NCBI GenBank assembly: GCA_002313895.1
Contig: DCAW01000134.1
Span: 9,776 to 27,719, forward strand
Length of the DNA stretch: 17,944 bases
Direction of reading: 5' to 3'
Source: Dehalococcoidia bacterium UBA1123
Lineage (GTDB): Bacteria; Chloroflexota; Dehalococcoidia; Lucifugimonadales; UBA1123
The notes under the pieces are model-generated. The model was not told where the DNA came from. It saw only the letters and a program-made list of their open reading frames with translations, and ran no database searches. Below, piece after piece: positions 7,360-13,722 of this stretch. The stretch's first letter is position 1, and every line of letters starts with the position of its first letter. A program made the translations under genes and the position numbers.

Positions 7360-8691
7360 TTGGAGCCACAGGTAAAGGCAGAAGACAGCCCCCAAAAACC
7401 ACGTTTTTCAATTCCGCCGGCCCTAAAATATCCGGCATATCGGTCTTACTGGTTCGGAACACTGGCATCGGTAGTTGGGTTCCAGATGCTTCAGGCCAGC
7501 CAGTTTTGGCTTGTGCACACTCTGGAAGATTCACCTCTGTTTCTGGGATACGTCGGGTTGGCGAACGCGGCGCCTGCGATACTGCTAAACCTTTTCGGCG
7601 GGGTGTTCGCAGACCGGCTGGACAACCGCCGGCTGATTATGGTCACTCAGACCCTGCTTGCCTCTCTGATTTTCCTGCTGGCGACACTGACACTGTCCGG
7701 CATAATTGAGGTGTGGCAGGTGCTTGCCATCGCATTTGTCGCGGGCGCGGTGAACGCCTTTGACCAACCGTCACGCCAGGCTCTCTATCCCCATCTGATA
7801 GACCGAAGCGTCATGATGAGCGCGGTTGCGCTGAACTCCTCGATCTGGCAAGGCACCCGCATTGTTGCTCCCGCAATCGCCGGACTGATCATAGCCTCGG
7901 CCGGCATTGCGACATCTTTTTACGTGGCCGGTTCTGGATTCGCGATTATGGTTGTGGTGATGTTCACGCTGAAGGTTCCGCCATTTGAGCGCAGCGCATC
8001 CAAGGGCACCGGACGAGATATGCTTGAGGGCGTCAAGTTCATAAAAGACAACTCTATATTCTCGTCTCTGATCGCTTTGACGTTTTTTAACAGTTTTTTC
8101 GGGATGGCTTATGTGATCCTGATGCCGGTATTCGCCGAGGAAATCCTGGGGCGCGGCGCGACGGCCTATGGGCTGTTGTTGAGCGTTAGCGGGGCGAGCT
8201 CACTGATGACAACGGTGTACATGGGAACGCGCACCGGCATGAACGGCAAGGTATCGGTGTTGATCGGCGGGGCCATCCTGAGTGGTCTATTCATCGCGGC
8301 ATTCGCTCTAACGACCGATTGGTTCAAGAGCTTCTACCTCGCCATGTCGTTGATGTTTATCATCGGAATATTCAACTCTATGTACCGAATTTCGATAATG
8401 AGTTCGCTCCAAATGCTGGTGCCTGACCAGATGCGAGGTCGAGTGATGGGTTTTTACGGCATGACGTACAGCCTGATGCCTATCGGGGGCATGCAGGCGA
8501 GTCTGGTTGCTATTGTTGTTGGAACGCCAATCGCTATTGCCATCGGCGGCTTGGCGGTGTCAAGTTTCGCGGTTGGACTCCTAGTGGCGAATCCGAAGAT
8601 ACGGGGTCTCGGACAGTTGCTGCGTGAATCGGAGCAACGAAACTTCAGTCGGCAGAAGGAAGCGCAGACGGCGCCTGCCACCGGGAACTAA
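7360..8691 (+). CDS. MFS transporter (MFS_3, EntS-like)
   Basis: A 443-residue inner-membrane transporter of the major facilitator superfamily, in the MFS_3 group that includes the enterobactin exporter EntS. It has about twelve hydrophobic helices. The short cytoplasmic loop motif FGGVFADRLDNRR, between helices 2 and 3, matches the family A-motif (GxxxDRxxRR). A related MRGRVMG repeat lies between helices 10 and 11. The start TTG 7360 has GGGAG at 7348-7352 with a 7-base gap. It is the first gene of a tight operon, with only 22 bases to the next gene. It is probably an efflux pump driven by proton flow; the substrate is unknown, though the neighbours suggest a small organic molecule. A broken relative lies at 17446-17944. 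Confidence 0.92.
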   Translation: MEPQVKAEDSPQKPRFSIPPALKYPAYRSYWFGTLASVVGFQMLQASQFWLVHTLEDSPLFLGYVGLANAAPAILLNLFGGVFADRLDNRRLIMVTQTLLASLIFLLATLTLSGIIEVWQVLAIAFVAGAVNAFDQPSRQALYPHLIDRSVMMSAVALNSSIWQGTRIVAPAIAGLIIASAGIATSFYVAGSGFAIMVVVMFTLKVPPFERSASKGTGRDMLEGVKFIKDNSIFSSLIALTFFNSFFGMAYVILMPVFAEEILGRGATAYGLLLSVSGASSLMTTVYMGTRTGMNGKVSVLIGGAILSGLFIAAFALTTDWFKSFYLAMSLMFIIGIFNSMYRISIMSSLQMLVPDQMRGRVMGFYGMTYSLMPIGGMQASLVAIVVGTPIAIAIGGLAVSSFAVGLLVANPKIRGLGQLLRESEQRNFSRQKEAQTAPATGN

Positions 8692-8713
8692 CCAAGTGCA
8701 AGATGGTGAAAAC

Positions 8714-9967
8714 ATGATAAAGACGGTTGCTCACGTAATTCACAGACGAGGCAGAAGAGTCGACGACCCGGGCATTGACATTCCAGTCGCTGACGATTTG
8801 GTGTCACAGCCTGGGTCCCGGTCCAAAAACGTTGACGTGTCATTTTATAGCCGAGTTGAGCCTTTGACGACTCCTGATCTGGAGAAGGCCGCCGATATGG
8901 ACTGGGCGTGGACCATATTTCCGGACGACCTCGCCGAGTATCGCCGCGCCCACGACGAACGGAGCAAGCCGCATTTGAGAGCCGCTGAGACATCCGGAGA
9001 CATCGAGCCTACCGGCATTCCAGATCCCGGCGTCGATATGACCGAAGTCATCCGCAACAAGGCGCGCGAGTTGGGTTTCGGCGAGGTCGGGTTCACCATG
9101 TACGACAACCGGTACACCTACGCCCACAGGAAGGGATGGCCAAAGTTCCAAAATGCGATTTGCCTCGCGCTGGAGCAGGACTATCAGCAGACTCAAACGA
9201 TCCCCAGCCTGGAAGGCGAGTATGCTCATTTCGGCACATACGAGATCGAGGCCGAGATCGCGATTGAGCTAGCCGAGCACATCCGTTCTCTGGGATACCG
9301 CGCTCAGATGCACCTGGACAGCGCCGAAGCTGGAGCGTTTATCCCCATGTTCGTAAACGCCGGATTGGGGCAACTCGGAGCGAACGGTCAACTATTGTCT
9401 CCGCACTTTGGCTCAAGGTCGCGACTGGCGATGCTTACCACGGACGCGCCAGTCACATACGATCAGCCGGTGGATTTCGGGATTTCCAACTTCTGTCAGG
9501 AGTGTCAGGTCTGCGTCAATCGCTGTCCCGGGCGGGCGTTGATCCGAGACAAAGTCTGGTACCGAGGCGTTCAGAAAAACAAGGTGATCTATGAGCGCTG
9601 CCGACCAGTGATGGCAAACTACGATGGATGCGGAATCTGCATGAAGGTCTGCCCGATCCAAAAGTACGGCATGAAACCTGTGATGGAACACTACGTAGAG
9701 ACCGGCGGTATCCTGGGCAAGGGAACTGACAACCTCGAAGGCTACACCCTTAGAGACAAGGGATATCAAGGCCCGGATAAGTTGCCTCACTTCAACACCC
9801 AGTTCTTCGACATCCCCAACTGTCGGCCAGAAGAGTTGCTGTTTAACCAATTCAAGGAAAAGGTGCAGGCAGCGACAATGCCGCCCGTCGAAGAAATGCG
9901 CGAGTTCGCTACAGAGGTTAAAAAGGCTCTGGAAAGAGGCAAACGCCAGTCGCACATGAAGGACTGA
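8714..9967 (+). CDS. Reductive-dehalogenase-like protein with two [4Fe-4S] clusters
   Basis: A 417-residue protein related to the cobalamin-dependent reductive dehalogenase/epoxyqueuosine reductase (QueG) superfamily. The block AGLGQLGANGQLLSPHFGS at about residues 216-234, followed by RLAMLTTDAP, is typical of the corrinoid-binding region of RdhA-like proteins. Two ferredoxin-type sites follow: C261-x2-C264-x2-C267-x3-C271-P, and C296 with C306-x2-C309-x3-C313-P. No twin-arginine signal is present, so it should be cytosolic, unlike respiratory RdhA. No RdhB anchor is nearby. At 417 residues it is shorter than most catabolic dehalogenases. Start ATG 8714 has GGTGA at 8705-8709; a longer frame upstream overlaps the MFS gene and looks non-coding. 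It is the second gene of the MFS operon. Its substrate, and whether it dehalogenates at all, are unknown. Confidence 0.88.
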   Translation: MIKTVAHVIHRRGRRVDDPGIDIPVADDLVSQPGSRSKNVDVSFYSRVEPLTTPDLEKAADMDWAWTIFPDDLAEYRRAHDERSKPHLRAAETSGDIEPTGIPDPGVDMTEVIRNKARELGFGEVGFTMYDNRYTYAHRKGWPKFQNAICLALEQDYQQTQTIPSLEGEYAHFGTYEIEAEIAIELAEHIRSLGYRAQMHLDSAEAGAFIPMFVNAGLGQLGANGQLLSPHFGSRSRLAMLTTDAPVTYDQPVDFGISNFCQECQVCVNRCPGRALIRDKVWYRGVQKNKVIYERCRPVMANYDGCGICMKVCPIQKYGMKPVMEHYVETGGILGKGTDNLEGYTLRDKGYQGPDKLPHFNTQFFDIPNCRPEELLFNQFKEKVQAATMPPVEEMREFATEVKKALERGKRQSHMKD

Positions 9968-10013
9968 TGGCAGACATAAATATCCGATGAAATAGCGCAG
10001 GGGAGTTTAGGAA

Positions 10014-10832
10014 ATGGCTGGATTGTGGCCCGGTGACACAAAATGTGTAGTGATGCTGACCTTCGACCTGGACGGCATTTCAGCCATTCTCAGTAGGTCG
10101 CCCGATGCTATAAGACTGCCATCAGTTATATCGAGAGCAGAGTTCGGCCCGAAAGTCGGCGTTCATCGAATACTTGACCTGCTCGATAGATATGAAATCA
10201 AAGCTACCTTTTTCGTGCCAGGTCACACAGCCGAGCGGTATGAGGCCGTGGTCGCCGATATGGTCAATCGGGGTCACGAGGTCGGGCATCACGGCTACAT
10301 GCACGAGCCTCCGGCCACACTCAGCGATCAAGAACAGGAAGAGGTCATAGACAAGGGAATCCGAATCCTTGAGGGGATCACGGGCCAACTGCCAGTCGGT
10401 TATCGCGCTCCATCCTTCGAGTTGACTGACAAGACTCTTGAGATACTGGCCCAGCGTGGATTCGTATATGACAGCAGTTTAATGGCGCACGACGTTCCAT
10501 ACTTTGTGGACACGCCCGCCGGTCGGCTGGTCGAGGCTCCCGTTGATTGGGCATTGGATGACGCCCATTACTACGCGTTCAATCGTGGCGCCGGAGCCAT
10601 GAACACACCGCAGGATGTTTACAAAGCATGGGAGTGGGAGTTTGACGGCGTATATCAGTATGGCAGCGCGTTCAACCTCACAATGCACCCTCAACACACC
10701 GGACGCCTGGCGAAAATGATGGTTCTGGAGCGATTCATACAGTACGCTCGCTCTCACTCGAACGTCGAGTTCATGCGTTGCATCGACGTTGCGAAAAACT
10801 GGACTGCCGCCGGCATGAAAACCCCTGACTGA
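10014..10832 (+). CDS. Polysaccharide deacetylase-family (NodB-fold) hydrolase
   Basis: A 272-residue NodB-homology protein. The metal site is visible: D18/D20 in TFDLDG, then H93-x3-H97 in HHGYMH. The later RAPSF motif has R131 where the family's catalytic Arg sits. TFFVPGHTAERY near residues 65-76 is the usual second strand. There is no signal peptide, so it probably acts in the cytosol and not on the cell wall. The TFDLDG form and the lack of a secretion signal fit the PuuE/HpPgdA-like branch, which includes cyclic imide hydrolases as well as sugar deacetylases. Start ATG 10014 has GGGGAG at 10000-10005. It lies 46 bases after the reductive-dehalogenase-like gene in the same operon. The substrate is unknown; an amide, imide or acetyl-sugar are all possible. 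Confidence 0.9.
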   Translation: MAGLWPGDTKCVVMLTFDLDGISAILSRSPDAIRLPSVISRAEFGPKVGVHRILDLLDRYEIKATFFVPGHTAERYEAVVADMVNRGHEVGHHGYMHEPPATLSDQEQEEVIDKGIRILEGITGQLPVGYRAPSFELTDKTLEILAQRGFVYDSSLMAHDVPYFVDTPAGRLVEAPVDWALDDAHYYAFNRGAGAMNTPQDVYKAWEWEFDGVYQYGSAFNLTMHPQHTGRLAKMMVLERFIQYARSHSNVEFMRCIDVAKNWTAAGMKTPD

Positions 10833-10859
10833 CCGAAAACGCCCTTGGAGGACGACCAA

Positions 10860-11297
10860 ATGCCCCCGTTGACGAAAGATGGACTCGCAGAATTTCTCAC
10901 CAATCAGCCGCACTTGATGAAACTAGCGACTCTTACTCCGGAGGGCTGGCCCTACGTCGTGCCGGTCTGGTACGACTACAACGGCGAGTCGTTCACCGTG
11001 GCCGGACGTAGCAGGGCGCGATGGGTGGCGAACATCCGTGAGAACCACCGCGTCTCGGTGTGCATAGACACTTATGAGGCGCCGTACACTAGAGTCCTTA
11101 TGCAAGCTAGCGCAGAGATCACCGACCCTGCCTGGATGCCGGTCTCTCCTGACCGCGCAATCCGATACATTGGAGAGGAGGCTGGCCGCGCCTATTTCGA
11201 GCAGACCCGCAACCAACCCAGGGCTTTGGTCCGCATCGTTCCCGAGGAAACCACAACCTGGACGGGTGGCGGCTGGCATCCTCGCTACGCGGATTGA
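10860..11297 (+). CDS. PNPOx-like split-barrel flavin/F420 protein, copy 1
   Basis: A 145-residue single-domain protein of the pyridoxamine 5'-phosphate oxidase-like split-barrel fold, which binds FMN or F420 as a dimer. Family blocks are HLMKLATLTPEGWP, then VPVWYDYNGESFTVAGR, then a C-terminal TTTWTGGGWHPRY. ATG 10860 is preferred over TTG 10845 because GGAGGA at 10847-10852 sits 7 bases before it. It ends the MFS operon, 27 bases after the deacetylase gene. Hand counting against the second copy at 17016 gives about 81 identities over 145 aligned residues with no gap, so they are paralogues. The role is probably a small oxidoreductase; the cofactor and substrate cannot be read from sequence. 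The stop codon lies inside a perfect TGACCC-A-GGGTCA inverted repeat (11295-11307). Confidence 0.9.
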   Translation: MPPLTKDGLAEFLTNQPHLMKLATLTPEGWPYVVPVWYDYNGESFTVAGRSRARWVANIRENHRVSVCIDTYEAPYTRVLMQASAEITDPAWMPVSPDRAIRYIGEEAGRAYFEQTRNQPRALVRIVPEETTTWTGGGWHPRYAD

Positions 11298-11390
11298 CCC
11301 AGGGTCACTGATTGATCTCGCTCATTATCTGCGGATGTTTCCGAATACAGTTGCGTAGAAACATTGATCGACGATTGTAAGTAATGCAAG

Positions 11391-11399
11391 TGATACACT
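11391..11399 (+). promoter_or_regulatory. Candidate extended -10 for the methyltransferase
   Basis: TGATACACT at 11391-11399 matches an extended -10 (TGnTANANT type) 33 bases upstream of the methyltransferase ATG. No good -35 stands at the right distance. The gap after the previous gene, 134 bases, suggests a separate promoter. Confidence 0.28.
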
Positions 11400-11431
11400 G
11401 TTGGGAATTTTCCAATTAGGGATGTGCTCGC

Positions 11432-12631
11432 ATGAATTGCTACTACTGCGACGAGATCAAGTCCACCGCTCCAGAATACACCGACTCACCGGCGCGATTC
11501 GATCTGGGCTCCGCTGCGCCCCGATGCTCTAAGCATTGGAGGTATGTCTGTTCGATGTGCGACACAGCTAATCATTTCATGAGCACAGCGTTCTGTCCTT
11601 CAGGCAGAAATTTCTTCTGCTCGCGATGCGCCACTGATGTGCGACAGGAGGCTGGGGAGTTCTGGGCGTGGCAGTATTTCTTCGGCTTTAGGTCGCCGTG
11701 GTCAGGTGAGTGGGTCCCAACGCTGGACCGCGCGGAGTTCAATGGCGAGCATCCAATATCGATAGATGGAGAACGCGCAGCGACACGTTTGGCGATTTCC
11801 AAAGAAGAATATATTGTGCGGTATCCAGAGAAGCGGACGTTGTGGAGACCGGAGCATGAGGTCACCGAAGCCGACGTGCAAGCTAGCTGGAATACCAATG
11901 CAGAACGTTGGGACTCCATGTACGACGACGATGGCGACCGAAATCGTCGATACCAGAGCGACGAACCTATGCTGGCGTTGTTGGGGGATGTGGAATCAAT
12001 GAACGTGTTGGATGTTGGAAGCGGGAATGGCTATTTGTCGCGCAAGCTAGCGCGTTCGGGCGCCAGTATGACAGGAGTCGAAATTGCCAGCCGCATGTTG
12101 GAAATCGCGGCGGAGCGCGAGCATCAAGAGCATCTCGGCATTACTTATCATCACGCCTCGGCTTCGGAGATGGATTTTCTTGAGGATTCGACGTTTGACA
12201 AGGCCGTAAGCAATTACGTCCTGATGGACATCAAGGATTACGTTGGCGCGTTGAATCAGGTGTTCCGCATCCTGAAATCAGGAGGGCATTTTGTCGCGGT
12301 GTTCAGCCACCCATGTTTCGCAAGCGGCCCTGCAGGTTGGGTGGTGCCTGCGCCAGACACCCCTCGTAGCGAGGAACGATTCGCATATCGCGTTGACACA
12401 TACTTTCAACGTGGCCCGTATTATGGCGTTTGGGGAAACTTGGACCCTGTTCTAAGCTTTCATCGCCCTCTGCGTGACTATTGGAGGGCATTTGAAGAAA
12501 CTGGATTCGTGGTGGATGGATTCGACGAACCGAGTGTCGCGGAACGGGGTAGGCGCGAACTGCCGCCATGGAGAGTTCAGGAGGCGCTAAGGATACCTTA
12601 CTCTTGTATTTTCCGGTTGAAGAAACCGTGA
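11432..12631 (+). CDS. Class I SAM-dependent methyltransferase with Cys-rich N-terminus
   Basis: A 399-residue protein in two parts. Residues 1-70 carry many possible zinc ligands: C3-x2-C6, C32-x2-H35, C40-x2-C43, C55 and C63-x2-C66. Residues about 150-399 form a Rossmann-fold methyltransferase: motif I is VLDVGSGNGYLSRKLA at about 192-207, with an acidic strand end near TGVEIAS and an SNYVLMDIKD motif-IV-like block. The N-terminal cluster looks like a substrate- or nucleic-acid-binding zinc domain of treble-clef or ribbon type, but I cannot name it. Start ATG 11432 has AGGGA at 11418-11422 with a 9-base gap. It is probably transcribed alone. The methylated substrate is unknown; the C-terminal half resembles the UbiE/Methyltransf_11 group, which acts on small molecules. 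Confidence 0.88.
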   Translation: MNCYYCDEIKSTAPEYTDSPARFDLGSAAPRCSKHWRYVCSMCDTANHFMSTAFCPSGRNFFCSRCATDVRQEAGEFWAWQYFFGFRSPWSGEWVPTLDRAEFNGEHPISIDGERAATRLAISKEEYIVRYPEKRTLWRPEHEVTEADVQASWNTNAERWDSMYDDDGDRNRRYQSDEPMLALLGDVESMNVLDVGSGNGYLSRKLARSGASMTGVEIASRMLEIAAEREHQEHLGITYHHASASEMDFLEDSTFDKAVSNYVLMDIKDYVGALNQVFRILKSGGHFVAVFSHPCFASGPAGWVVPAPDTPRSEERFAYRVDTYFQRGPYYGVWGNLDPVLSFHRPLRDYWRAFEETGFVVDGFDEPSVAERGRRELPPWRVQEALRIPYSCIFRLKKP

Positions 12632-12795
12632 TCGGGATATTTCGTGCAACGCTGCCACTATTTTAGTGTCCGAAAATCCTGATCTTCTATCAAATCCCAA
12701 AAGATAAGATCAAACTTCCTGACGGCATTTGCAACGCAATCGGCTAATGACTAACAAATGTAGAAATATTCTGGCGCTCACTATGCAAATGGGCG

Positions 12796-12820
12796 GGGTT
12801 TTGCCTCTTGAACCCTTTTT
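12796..12820 (+). terminator. Probable intrinsic terminator after the methyltransferase
   Basis: GGGTTT at 12796-12801 pairs with GAACCC at 12810-12815 (one G-T pair) around an 8-base loop, and TTTTT follows at 12816-12820. It lies about 165 bases after the methyltransferase stop and would end plus-strand transcripts before the minus-strand small gene. Confidence 0.4.
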
Positions 12821-12842
12821 CGCCTGATTCGTGTTTTCGGGA

Positions 12843-13010
12843 TTACAGGCCTTGCCAGATGTGCTCTGCCTTCTGCGCTGCAACTAAGGCCTTGCGAGCC
12901 TCGTCACGGGTTGGGGATCCACGGTGGCAGGACTTTAGCAGGTTTCCGAGATAGTTGTTGAATCCTGACTTGCCTGATGGCTTGATTGCCTTGTTAACTC
13001 TGCTGAACAT
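12843..13010 (-). CDS. Small basic protein, 55 residues
   Basis: A short open frame on the minus strand runs from ATG 13010 to TAA 12843. The predicted protein has about ten Lys/Arg and three Asp/Glu, and reads MFSRVNKAIKPSGKSG at the start and KALVAAQKAEHIWQGL at the end. A clear ribosome binding site, GAGGAT, stands 6 bases before the ATG in the complement of 13011-13020. Codon use looks ordinary for the window. I do not recognise the family. It has no membrane segment or signal peptide; a basic helix-rich protein is plausible, perhaps binding nucleic acid, but that is only inference. It lies downstream of the DUF35 terminator, so it is probably its own transcript with a long structured leader (13011-13143). 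An inverted repeat at 12920-13070 brackets its start. It is likely to be missed by annotation pipelines because of its length. Confidence 0.55.
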   Translation of the reverse strand: MFSRVNKAIKPSGKSGFNNYLGNLLKSCHRGSPTRDEARKALVAAQKAEHIWQGL

Positions 13011-13070
13011 CTTATCCTCGTAGCAACAGGACGTAATCGCCCAGAAACCTGATTTTCAGTCGCCACCGTG
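12920..13070. repeat. Nested long inverted repeat around the small gene's start
   Basis: The left arm is CACGGTGGC (12920-12928), ten bases, then CAGGTTTC (12939-12946). The right arm is GAAACCTG (13044-13051), ten bases, then GCCACCGTG (13062-13070). Both halves match perfectly in inverted order with identical 10-base gaps, and a GACT is shared inside the gaps with a 2-base offset. The 97 bases between the arms hold the ATG and ribosome binding site of the small gene. In minus-strand RNA the leader would pair with the coding region. Alternatives are the ends of a small mobile element or a pair of inverted protein-binding sites. Confidence 0.7.
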
Positions 13071-13106
13071 CTGATGCCGAGATGGATTAGAAGGAAGATC
13101 GGAGAC

Positions 13107-13139
13107 TCATACTGGGGTATGATCGGTCGCTTATACTGA
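13107..13139. promoter_or_regulatory. Operator-like palindrome and tandem repeat
   Basis: TCATAC-TGGG-GTATGA at 13108-13123 is a perfect 6-base palindrome with a 4-base centre. CTCATACTG (13107-13115) and CTTATACTG (13131-13139) are near-identical direct repeats 24 bases apart. They sit between the DUF35 terminator and the small gene on the minus strand, where a promoter would be expected. TATAAG, on the complement of 13132-13137, could serve as a -10. Confidence 0.35.
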
Positions 13140-13143
13140 GCAA

Positions 13144-13182
13144 AAGAACAGCCCTGAGCGATCATCACTCAGGGCTGTTCTT
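13144..13182 (-). terminator. Strong intrinsic terminator of the DUF35 operon
   Basis: AAGAACAGCCCTGAG at 13144-13158 and its exact complement at 13168-13182 form a perfect 15-base-pair stem with a 9-base loop. On the minus strand the stem ends in a T-rich run (TTCTTTTG), so it terminates the DUF35 gene that stops at 13210. It is the clearest terminator in the window. Confidence 0.88.
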
Positions 13183-13209
13183 GCTAATTTACGGAGGCCT
13201 GCTCAGGTT

Positions 13210-13626
13210 TTATGCAGGCTTGAATTTCACCAGAGTCACATCGTCAGTCACGTCGTCGAAAACGACCTCTACGGGCATCTCAAGCTCAACTCCGTCGATC
13301 TCGCATTCCAACAAGTTTGTGGGAATGCGGGGGCCTTCATTCAACTGCACAATGGCAAAAATGTAGGGCGTTTCTTCCTGGAACGCTCGGTTCGCTGGCT
13401 GGTAAACCACGGTGTACGAGTACACCCTGCCCTTACCTGAGACTGGAACCCACTCGGTGTTGTCAGAGTAGCAGTTGGGACACTGCTCCCTGGGATAGAA
13501 GAACATGTTGGAACAATTGAGGCATCGCGGCATCACAAGCTCGTGACGCTTGGCTGCATCCCAGAAGGGACGAGAAACCGCCTCGTTCACCAGTCTTGGC
13601 AGTGGTTTGTTGTATTCGGTGGTCAT
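13210..13626 (-). CDS. DUF35 Zn-ribbon/OB-fold protein
   Basis: A 138-residue protein with an N-terminal rubredoxin-like zinc ribbon (C35-x2-C38 and C49-x2-C52) and a C-terminal OB-fold, the DUF35 architecture. Such proteins do not act alone: they bind thiolase-like partners, as ChsH2-DUF35 binds the steroid aldolase Ltp2 and archaeal DUF35 links thiolase to HMG-CoA synthase. The motif GKGRVYSYTVVYQPANRAF and the following PYIFAIVQLNEGPR are typical of the OB part. ATG 13626 has GAGG on the complement of 13634-13637, 7 bases away. It lies directly downstream of the thiolase-like gene on the same strand and is followed by a strong terminator, so the two very likely form one operon and one complex, probably acting on acyl-CoA compounds. 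Confidence 0.93.
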   Translation of the reverse strand: MTTEYNKPLPRLVNEAVSRPFWDAAKRHELVMPRCLNCSNMFFYPREQCPNCYSDNTEWVPVSGKGRVYSYTVVYQPANRAFQEETPYIFAIVQLNEGPRIPTNLLECEIDGVELEMPVEVVFDDVTDDVTLVKFKPA

Positions 13627-13665
13627 GTATTCGCCTCAATTAGAATAATGGTTTTAGGAGAGTTC

Positions 13666-13722
13666 TTACAGCGCGTCCTCGGAACCGAGGACCAGCGAGC
13701 ACATTTCGCTCGCTGTGCCGCC
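13666..13722 (-). other. In-frame continuation of the thiolase-like gene past UGA
   Basis: After TGA 13725-13723 the frame stays open for 18 codons to TAA 13668-13666 and reads GGTASEMCSLVLGSEDAL. Joined to the preceding CMVNG it restores the GxGGxxSxxxxLVLG end expected of this family. The tail is therefore former, or still used, coding sequence. Confidence 0.6.
13675..13715 (-). other. Two adjacent perfect hairpins just after the UGA
   Basis: On the minus strand the UGA is followed after 7 bases by CAGCGAGC-GAAATGT-GCTCGCTG (13715-13693), an 8-base-pair stem with a 7-base loop. Directly next comes GTCCTCGG-TT-CCGAGGAC (13692-13675), which can fold as a 7-base-pair stem with a 4-base loop. 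No T-run follows, so they are not a normal terminator. They could stabilise the mRNA, affect translation of the downstream gene, or favour readthrough. Confidence 0.6.

Noticed and set aside
9413..9955. 180-residue minus-strand open frame
   Set aside because: Opposite the iron-sulfur motifs of the reductive-dehalogenase-like gene.
12681..12711. Hairpin GATCTT...AAGATC after the methyltransferase
   Set aside because: The stem is imperfect and no T-run follows; the better terminator is at 12796-12820.
12747..12827. 26-codon plus-strand open frame
   Set aside because: No ribosome binding site, it runs through the probable terminator, and it has no coding character.
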